This document shows, one piece after another, positions 57,619 to 64,000 of a stretch of DNA of 64,000 nucleotides (position 1 is the first letter of the stretch; the number at the start of each line of letters is the position of its first letter). The stretch spans positions 496,001 through 560,000 of the forward strand of contig NZ_JARJHU010000001.1 in the NCBI RefSeq assembly GCF_029269825.1, read 5' to 3'. Below the pieces are notes generated by a model. That model did no database searches. It was not told the origin of the DNA and was given only the letters and a program-made list of their open reading frames with translations. This stretch comes from Pedobacter sp. JY14-1 (GTDB lineage: Bacteria; Bacteroidota; Bacteroidia; Sphingobacteriales; Sphingobacteriaceae). A program made the position numbers and the translations under genes.

Positions 57619-59943
57619 TTACGATCGGGTTATCGTTTCTTCCAGGTTATAAATGGCACTGACCACCTCCATCATCGCGGCGGCCGAAGTCCTATCCAGC
57701 TGATCAGGCATAGGGTACTCCCCTACGGCCAGTACTTTTCCGGCCAGTTTCTGGTCCCGGTAGATCTTCAGCTGATCGGTATGATAACTGTTTAATATCC
57801 CGAGCTCCTGCGCTGTTGGCCTGCGGCATACAATAAGCCGGAAGGCCTTACTGATCTTTGCGCTGGCATCACCCTTTTCTGCAAGCAGATTCACTGCCAG
57901 TACCCTCGATGCTTCCAGCACAGTCGGGTCATTGAGCATCACCAGTGCTTGTAACGGCGTATTGGTCTTCAGTCGTTTCACCTCACACTGGTCACGGTTG
58001 CTCGCATCGAAGATACCCATTACCGGAGGCGGAACCGTTCTCTTGATCAGGGTATACATTCCCCTGCGGTATAACTTGTCTCCATGGTCCTGGATATAGG
58101 TAGCCAGCTGACCCCGGCCTGAACTGGCGGCTTCCCATAAGCCAGGAGGCTGATAGGGTTTGACACTCGGGCCACCGATCTGCCTGTTGAGCAGGCCACT
58201 ACTGGAGAGGACGATATCCTTCACAATTTCCGCCGGCATGCGGTAACGCGTAGATCTGGATAGCAATATATTCTCCGGATCGGCCTGTAATTTCTCCTGG
58301 CTTGTTACCGCAGACTGGCGGTAAGTTGCAGACATGACGATCTGTTTGACCAGTCGCTTGACGTCCCACTTGTGGTCCATAAAATCCACTGCCAGCCAAT
58401 CCAGCAGCTCGGGATGGGTAGGCAGTTCGCCCTGCATCCCAAAATCTCCGGATGTCTTGACAATACCTCTTCCGAAGATCTCCTGCCATACCCGGTTCAC
58501 AAATACCCTGGAGGTGAGTGGATTGCTGCGGTCAAACAGCCACTGGGCAAGTCCAAGCCTGTTCTTAGGATATTTATTACTAAACGCCAGTACAGATTTC
58601 GGCGTGCCTGCAGTTACTTCCTCACCATGCGCGTCATATGCGCCCCTGTTCAGCAGGTAAGTTTTGCGGACCGTGTCCTGGTCGCCCATTACAGAGACGA
58701 TCAGCCGGTTGGTGTCCTGTTTATTGATGAAGGTGAGGATGTTCTTTACATCGTCATTACTGATTTCCATCAATGGCTTTTTGGCATACGTCTCCGGTCC
58801 GCCGACCACAGACTCAATCCCCACTTCCTTCACATTATTAAAGAAAGCGAATACCTGGTAATATTCCTTCTGTGAAAAAGGATCGTATTTATGATCATGA
58901 CAATGCGCACATTCGAGCGTTACGCCGATCATGGCCTTGCCAAACGTATTAGTACGGTCACTGACGTATTCTACCCGGTATTCCTCGTCTATTACCCCGC
59001 CTTCTTCAGTGATCTTGTGATTGCGGTTGAACCCTGTAGCCAGCAGTTGTTCCTTGGTAGCATTCGGCATCAGGTCGCCGGCAAGCTGCCAGGTAATAAA
59101 CTGGTCGTAAGGCATATTTTCGTTAAAGGCATGGATCACCCAATCGCGCCAGGGCCATTGCGAGCGGTAGTTGTCATCCTGATAACCATGTGAATCGGCA
59201 TACCTGGCCACATCCAGCCAATGCAGCGCCATGCGTTCCCCATAATTAGGGCTTTGCAGCAAACGGTCCACTGCTTTTTCATAAGCATTATGGCTCTTAT
59301 CTGAAAGAAATCCGTCCATCATGGCCAGACTGGGCGGCAGGCCGGTCAGATCGAAGCTCAGCCGCTTCAGCAATCGTTCCTTATCCGCCTCAGGGTTAGG
59401 GGCCAGATGCCTTTCCTCCATTTTATGGAGCACAAAACGGTCAATTTCATTCTTAGGCCAGGCCTTTTGCTTCACTATGGGCAAGGCCGGCAGTTGAGGT
59501 GCTACAAACGCCCAATGCCTTTCATATTTAGCGCCCTGTTTGATCCATTTCTCCAGCACAGCCACTTCATAAGACGACAGTTTAAGATTAGAAGCTTTTG
59601 GCGGCATGACCATATTGGAGTCCTTGGCCGTTATTCTCAGGAATACTTCCGATGCATTGGGTTTGAAAGGTACGAGTGCATGAGCAGAAGGATTATCTTT
59701 CAACGCCTTGTAGGCTTCCTCCGCAATGTCAAGCCTTAGTCCGGCCTCACGCTTGTTGGCGTCCGGTCCGTGACAGACAAAACACTTATCGGACAATATA
59801 GGTCTTACATGAAAGTTATAGCTGATGGTTTCTGGTACCGACTGTTCTTCAGTTGTTTCCTTAGCTTTCTCACTGCTACAGGACTGAATAAAGTACACAA
59901 TTACAGAAAACGTCAGCAGCAGGTATACAAGCCTCCGGTCCAT
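57619..59943 (-). CDS. DUF1549/DUF1553 cytochrome c lipoprotein
   Basis: A 774-residue exported lipoprotein (lipobox FIQSC, cysteine 22). Residues about 45-145 form a PSCyt1 haem domain (SDKCFVCHGPDANKREAGL; C54, C57, H58). DUF1549 follows (about 160-370, with a second CxxCH in ECAHCHDHKYDPFSQ). DUF1553 lies near 440-710 (NRLGLAQWLFDRSNPLTSRVFVNRVWQEIFGRGIV, RQSAVTSQEKLQADPENILLSRSTRYRMPAEIVKD). It is the first gene of the operon, and its leader carries the AACCAAAT motif. It would be a membrane-anchored, haem-bearing partner of DUF1501. The reaction is unknown. Confidence 0.92.
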   Translation of the reverse strand: MDRRLVYLLLTFSVIVYFIQSCSSEKAKETTEEQSVPETISYNFHVRPILSDKCFVCHGPDANKREAGLRLDIAEEAYKALKDNPSAHALVPFKPNASEVFLRITAKDSNMVMPPKASNLKLSSYEVAVLEKWIKQGAKYERHWAFVAPQLPALPIVKQKAWPKNEIDRFVLHKMEERHLAPNPEADKERLLKRLSFDLTGLPPSLAMMDGFLSDKSHNAYEKAVDRLLQSPNYGERMALHWLDVARYADSHGYQDDNYRSQWPWRDWVIHAFNENMPYDQFITWQLAGDLMPNATKEQLLATGFNRNHKITEEGGVIDEEYRVEYVSDRTNTFGKAMIGVTLECAHCHDHKYDPFSQKEYYQVFAFFNNVKEVGIESVVGGPETYAKKPLMEISNDDVKNILTFINKQDTNRLIVSVMGDQDTVRKTYLLNRGAYDAHGEEVTAGTPKSVLAFSNKYPKNRLGLAQWLFDRSNPLTSRVFVNRVWQEIFGRGIVKTSGDFGMQGELPTHPELLDWLAVDFMDHKWDVKRLVKQIVMSATYRQSAVTSQEKLQADPENILLSRSTRYRMPAEIVKDIVLSSSGLLNRQIGGPSVKPYQPPGLWEAASSGRGQLATYIQDHGDKLYRRGMYTLIKRTVPPPVMGIFDASNRDQCEVKRLKTNTPLQALVMLNDPTVLEASRVLAVNLLAEKGDASAKISKAFRLIVCRRPTAQELGILNSYHTDQLKIYRDQKLAGKVLAVGEYPMPDQLDRTSAAAMMEVVSAIYNLEETITRS

Positions 59944-60061
59944 AGTGTAAATATTTGGTTTGTGTGCTACGGATCAGATCCGTTATCCTAAATTAAGATA
60001 AACATCCGGCAATTACAAGCAAAAACCAAAACTTGTATATACAAACAGACAAACGCCTGTT

Positions 60062-60664
60062 TTAACGGGTGCGGAAGATCTTATCCCAAAGGTCTGAAGT
60101 GACCCCATATTTTGTCGTAGGATCTGAATAATGGTGCAGCATATGCTGTTGTTTGAGTTTTTTCCACAGTCCGCTTTTGAAATTTGCATGGTGCAGCATA
60201 TAATGCGTCATGTCATAAAACAGATAACCCAGCATGAAACCGGCAAAGAAGCCGTCCAGCATAGCAGGTGCCATCAACCATTTAAAGAGGAAGTAAAACG
60301 CAAGCGCCAGTGGAATACTGGCCGATGGCGGCATCACCAGGCGCTGTGCATCATTGGGATAATCATGGTGCACGCCGTGAAAAATAAAATGGATGCGCTT
60401 GCCCCAGTCAGAAGAAGGGTAAAAGTGAAAGACAAAACGGTGCATGATATATTCCGTCAACGTCCAGATGAACAACCCCATCAGCAAATGACCGGCAAAA
60501 GAAAGAAACCCGTTCTGTATTACAGACTGCCAGACGAAATATCCGACAACTGGGACATATACGATCAGGGGCACGAAAAAGGGCACCTTGGAAAGCGCTT
60601 CCAGCAGAGGACTTTTGAACATCCTGGTCGATTCCCTTGAATTGGATATGTAGTTCTTCTTCAT
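60062..60664 (-). CDS. Fatty acid hydroxylase/sterol desaturase family protein
   Basis: A 200-residue inner-membrane di-iron enzyme with about four membrane segments. The histidine boxes are HRFVFH, HGVHHDYP, HYMLHH and QQHMLHHY, which supply the eight metal-binding histidines. Relatives hydroxylate the 2-position of fatty acids in sphingolipids, and Sphingobacteriaceae make sphingolipids, so that is a fair guess. Start at ATG 60664; a later methionine (MFKSPLLEAL) is also possible. It follows the operon end after 118 bp of gap without a clear terminator. Confidence 0.87.
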   Translation of the reverse strand: MKKNYISNSRESTRMFKSPLLEALSKVPFFVPLIVYVPVVGYFVWQSVIQNGFLSFAGHLLMGLFIWTLTEYIMHRFVFHFYPSSDWGKRIHFIFHGVHHDYPNDAQRLVMPPSASIPLALAFYFLFKWLMAPAMLDGFFAGFMLGYLFYDMTHYMLHHANFKSGLWKKLKQQHMLHHYSDPTTKYGVTSDLWDKIFRTR

Positions 60665-60815
60665 ATGAATAGGTTTGACGTGCTTCGCAACTGCAGGGAT
60701 TTACGGTGCAGCGCAATTCCAGTGGTCATAAACAAATACAAAATTAAGGCTTTTTCCTTTTGGTACCGCAATTCATTTCTTAACGTATGGTAAGATTTTC
60801 AGGAAATATCCCGCT

Positions 60816-60823
60816 TAAATTTG
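60816..60823 (+). promoter_or_regulatory. -7 box for the pirin gene
   Basis: TAAATTTG matches TAnnTTTG, 43 bp before the pirin ATG. No TTG at the -33 position. The 202 bp between the hydroxylase and pirin genes hold nothing else I can name. Confidence 0.5.
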
Positions 60824-60866
60824 TTTCACAATAAAAACATAAGATCTGATTTGAAAGGACAGCAAC

Positions 60867-61583
60867 ATGGCACATACGATAGTACACCGCGCAGCAACAA
60901 GAGACCATTCCGACCACGGCTGGTTGAAAAGTTACCATACTTTTAGTTTTGGTATGAACTACAATCCCGAACGGGTCAATTTTGGCGCACTCCGCGTTTT
61001 AAACGATGACTGGGTGAGTGGTGGACAAGGGTTCGGAGAACATCCGCATGACAACATGGAAATTATTTCTATCCCACTTTCAGGGGCTTTGCAGCACGAA
61101 GACAGTATGGATAATGTAGCCGTCATCGAATCAGGAGAAATCCAGGTAATGAGCGCCGGTACGGGGATTTATCATAAGGAGTTCAACAAAAACCGCGGCG
61201 AGGCGGTGCAGTTTCTGCAGATCTGGCTGTTCCCCAACCAGCGTAATGTGACACCGAGGTACCAGCAGCTAAGATATGATGGCTTACTCAAGCCCAATCA
61301 ATTTACACAGATCTTGTCTCCCGATCAGCATGACGACGGGGTCTGGATCTACCAGGATGCCTGGTTTCACATTGGAAAGTTCGATCAGGATACGGTGATT
61401 GATCATACACTGAAACAAAGTGATCATGGGCTTTACGTTTTTGTGCTTGAGGGATCTGCTGTTGTCAGGGGGACAACACTGGAAAGACGTGATGGCCTTG
61501 GTATCTGGGAGACCGAACAGATTAAGATCAAGGCTACGCCTGGCGCACACCTCCTGCTGATGGAAGTTCCCATGAAATTCTAA
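60867..61583 (+). CDS. Pirin family protein
   Basis: A 238-residue bicupin. The conserved N-terminal cupin has NPERVNFGALRVLNDDWV, FGEHPHDNMEIISIPLSG and VMSAGTGIYHKEFN, which supply the usual metal-binding histidines and glutamate. Some bacterial pirins (YhhW type) oxidise quercetin; others regulate metabolism, so the role is open. It is a single gene behind its own -7 box. Confidence 0.9.
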   Translation: MAHTIVHRAATRDHSDHGWLKSYHTFSFGMNYNPERVNFGALRVLNDDWVSGGQGFGEHPHDNMEIISIPLSGALQHEDSMDNVAVIESGEIQVMSAGTGIYHKEFNKNRGEAVQFLQIWLFPNQRNVTPRYQQLRYDGLLKPNQFTQILSPDQHDDGVWIYQDAWFHIGKFDQDTVIDHTLKQSDHGLYVFVLEGSAVVRGTTLERRDGLGIWETEQIKIKATPGAHLLLMEVPMKF

Positions 61584-61612
61584 GTGAATGTTATTTTTCG
61601 TAACTTAAGGGT

Positions 61613-61918
61613 ATGAAGAAGCATGAAATACTGATCGTTTGCGCACACACGGAAATCCTGAACACCATTCTCCGGCTGATCAATTCCAATGAGTCTCTGC
61701 ACGGAACAGGTGCAAACACGCTTGAACAGGCCATCACCACGTTTACTTCATCCAGTTGTGACCTGGTACTAATTGGTGCGGGCCTTTCTGAAACTGAGGA
61801 ACAGGAACTTGAATCGATTATTTCCAGGTCAAGAAAAAAGGTACCCGTAGTACATCATTACGGAGGAGGCAGCGGCTTGCTGTTTACGGAGATTTACGGG
61901 GCTCTGGGGGTGAAATAA
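61613..61918 (+). CDS. Small receiver-like protein, unknown
   Basis: A 101-residue protein with the alternation of a CheY-like fold (HEILIVCAHTEILNTILRLINS, CDLVLIGAGLSETEEQELESII, KVPVVHHYGGG). The expected phosphoacceptor aspartate position is not typical (LVLIGAG instead of a D-containing strand end), so it is probably not phosphorylated in the usual way. It lies 29 bp after pirin. Its end overlaps the convergent TlpA gene by 35 bp. Confidence 0.65.
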   Translation: MKKHEILIVCAHTEILNTILRLINSNESLHGTGANTLEQAITTFTSSSCDLVLIGAGLSETEEQELESIISRSRKKVPVVHHYGGGSGLLFTEIYGALGVK

Positions 61919-62988
61919 TTGCCCGCTCCGCTTCAGATGCTTTTTCAAAATCCCCTGCGAGTCTGTAAAGATTTGCCATTTTTTTATATTGCCCAGGTAT
62001 ATCTCCATATTCCGGATAAGGATTTCTATCGATCAGTGCCTGATAGCATTCCGCGCCTAGCCTGTAAATGATTTCAGGAAGCCGCAATTTTTCGGCATTA
62101 TCTTCTATAGCCTGCATCAGGACACTGTAAGGTGGATCATCGTACCACACAGGAGCATTCATTGTTTCTCTTGCGAAGTTATAGGCTTTTTGCATGTCCG
62201 TTTCTAACAACGCATGAAATGTAAATGCGACAAAAACCGGGGTATACTTTAAATCAGGGATGTGTTTCACCATCTCATCAATACCATTAGCACGGAATCT
62301 GGTGTGACCTGTACGCGCTCATAAGTGTTACCAGCGATATTTATTGCATACCTGCTTATCCTTTTTGTCAATTCCTGCGACCCAGTATACTCTAAATACT
62401 TTAAATATTGCTGGTGGTTACGTTTCAACCGCGCGAACTCAGGACTCCAGTTTTTACTTAAAATCTTTGTTAAAACGCTGTCCAAATATTTTGGATGACC
62501 AATCCAGTCAATTTTGCCATTGTTTATAATAAATGTAGTTGGTATTACTCTGGCCCCGGATGTATCTAGCCAGTTTTTAGACATAAAGCGATCTTCCTCA
62601 ATACCCACCCGAAAATCCATCCGGTTTCCCATGCTGTCAACCAGCTGTCTAATCTTTGCAACCGGAACCTTTCCTTTCTCATAAACATCGATAGCCATGA
62701 AGGTAACACTATCCTGGTATTTTGGAACCAGCCTGGATAAGTGACTCATAGAAACCATACAAGGAATACACCAGGTTGCCCAAAACTCTAAACATAAATT
62801 TTATCTTTTTCAAATCGTTGCACGGCTTCTCCCTTGACCCACTCTTTTATTTTTAAAGGTGGTGCCGGATCACCGATGTTGAGATTAATATCCAGAAATG
62901 GTTGGGCCCTTAGGGAAAACATAATAAAAACCAATAGTGTCAGCAGCTGAAATCTCAAGGTGCCTATTAAAGTTCTGATTGAATTCAT
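61884..62988 (-). pseudogene. TlpA family thioredoxin broken by two one-base deletions
   Basis: Three consecutive minus-strand frames form one protein. The first (62988-62788) holds a signal peptide and INLNIGDPAPPLKIKEW. The second (62758-62267) starts inside the active site. The third (62273-61884) is a helical C-terminal part. One added T in the TTT at 62792-62790 restores KIYV-LEFWATWCIPCMVSMSHL with the CIPC redox pair. One added A at 62288-62287 restores PDSVL-NGIDEMVKHIPDL. With both, the length is 369 codons exactly. The start overlaps the upstream TlpA gene by 4 bp. It is either decayed or affected by consensus errors. Confidence 0.75.
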
Positions 62989-64000
62989 TTTCCAAATACT
63001 GTTTTCAACTCCTCTTCAACAGACGCTATTTCATTTACTTTCTTAAATAAAATTGTCCCGTCCGGCGAGATTAACATGTAAACAGGTATGCTGCGAATGC
63101 CGTATTTGAATCCATATTCGTTATTTCCTCCTTTCAGATCACACAAGCTTAACCAATTGATACCGTCCTCTTTCATGGCTGTTTTCCATTTTCCAAGATC
63201 ATCATCAAATGAAATGCTCACGATCTTGAAGTTAACCATCCTATATCGTTCAGAAAGGGTCTTTAGCTTTCCCGCATTTTGCCGGCAAGGGCCACACCAA
63301 CTCGCCCAGATGTCTAGCAAGATATAATCCTTTCCAGGAAATTTTATGGTGTGTTGGACTCCAGCTGTATCCTGTTGTCTAATCTCAGAAACAGATTTGA
63401 TGTCATAAGATTCTAGAAATTCCTTAATATATCCCGCCAATCTGTGTCGCCTTAGCTCTGGTGCAACTTGTGCAAATTTAGCAGCCATCACTTCCCGGGA
63501 TGCAAACCTTTTCGACCATGCATTTTGTAACAGACTATAGCTGTCGGGGTGTTTCAGTTCAAACGAGTCGACCCTAAGTTGAATACTGTCATTTATGTCA
63601 TTCACAGCATCATTGTATGACTCACCTCGATGGTCACCAAGTCGATATAGCGAGTCCCGAATTTTCATCAGCACATCTTTCCTGTTCTGATCAGCGGCTG
63701 AAGTGTATGAACGGATGGTTGAAAAGTACTTGTTCTGCTTTCCCCCTTTTACAGTGAAGTCCCGACTGCTTTTTCCACCAGCAACTTCAATTTTTCCGGG
63801 CTCAAGAATAATTTCCGCCTTAATCCTATATTTAATATCCCTGATAAAGCATTCCAAAATATCGTTAGACTTTCCTTCAATCATAAGGCCATTATTATAC
63901 ACGCAAGAATCTATATTCTTACCGTCCAGAGGGCTATATAAGTATAGCATCGTTCCATTGGGGACCGATCCGAATGTCGCCGAAATCTTATACTTGAACT
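62985..64000 (-). CDS. TlpA family thioredoxin with DUF4369-like N-terminus, 5' truncated
   Basis: The frame is open to the window edge, so the signal peptide and N-terminus are missing and about 337 residues are present. The first visible part (FKYKISATFGSVPNGTMLYL) resembles a DUF4369 domain. The C-terminal thioredoxin domain has DIWASWCGPCRQNAGKL (CGPC redox pair) and the cis-proline block YGIRSIPVYMLISPDG. Such proteins are exported reductants in Bacteroidota. It overlaps the broken TlpA gene by 4 bp (ATGA), so the two were one transcription unit. Confidence 0.85.
   Translation of the reverse strand, partial: FKYKISATFGSVPNGTMLYLYSPLDGKNIDSCVYNNGLMIEGKSNDILECFIRDIKYRIKAEIILEPGKIEVAGGKSSRDFTVKGGKQNKYFSTIRSYTSAADQNRKDVLMKIRDSLYRLGDHRGESYNDAVNDINDSIQLRVDSFELKHPDSYSLLQNAWSKRFASREVMAAKFAQVAPELRRHRLAGYIKEFLESYDIKSVSEIRQQDTAGVQHTIKFPGKDYILLDIWASWCGPCRQNAGKLKTLSERYRMVNFKIVSISFDDDLGKWKTAMKEDGINWLSLCDLKGGNNEYGFKYGIRSIPVYMLISPDGTILFKKVNEIASVEEELKTVFGK

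Overview
This 64 kb window comes from a chromosome of a Bacteroidota bacterium, most like the Sphingobacteriaceae (Pedobacter, Mucilaginibacter, Arcticibacter and relatives). The reasons are the gene families (an LptD of the Bacteroidota type, a SusC-like TonB receptor with a carboxypeptidase-regulatory N-terminal domain, a DUF983 protein, a DUF6496 protein, DUF4369/TlpA thioredoxins), the repeated TAnnTTTG -7 promoter boxes, and the A-rich leaders without Shine-Dalgarno sequences. No rRNA, CRISPR array, insertion sequence, prophage or SusC/SusD pair was seen. There is one tRNA (Ser, UGA).

1-33000 is mostly core genome. It holds a metY(partial)-metX-hom operon; a 2-oxo acid dehydrogenase E2; cinA; lptD; two tandem cell-wall amidases with an MCE/MlaD protein; rnz, a STAS protein, purC and phoH; a SAM hydroxide adenosyltransferase; serC-serA; rpe followed by a TonB receptor; and rpsO-pnp. 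A MATE pump follows, preceded by what looks like a drug-sensing leader peptide (MKFFAARLRS). Then come DUF983, a Crp-family regulator, ddl, a PASTA protein, mltG, two hot-dog thioesterases, a YihY protein and tRNA-Ser.

33000-45000 is accessory. It has a frameshifted lipoprotein gene and a three-gene glycosidase set on the minus strand (a GH59 galactocerebrosidase-like enzyme, then GH95, then GH35), suited to removing terminal fucose and galactose. A GNAT acetyltransferase, a TlpA-type thioredoxin and alanine dehydrogenase follow.

45000-60000 is the most unusual part. It is a minus-strand block of genes of the kind known mainly from Planctomycetes. A tight four-gene operon encodes a DUF1549/DUF1553 cytochrome c lipoprotein, a Tat-exported DUF1501 protein, a Tat-exported NHL-type propeller and a DUF2231-cytochrome-LRR membrane protein. 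Further along are two MFS transporters (one FucP-like), an outer-membrane barrel, a DUF1080 protein and a 955-residue secreted dehydrogenase-like propeller with a fused type-1 copper domain. I infer an envelope redox and glycan-processing system; its substrate cannot be read from the sequence.

60000-64000 holds a fatty acid hydroxylase family protein, a pirin, a small receiver-like protein and two TlpA thioredoxins. One of these is broken by two single-base deletions in short homopolymers. With the lipoprotein gene at 33.2-34.0 kb that makes three such lesions, so consensus errors should be excluded before calling pseudogenes.
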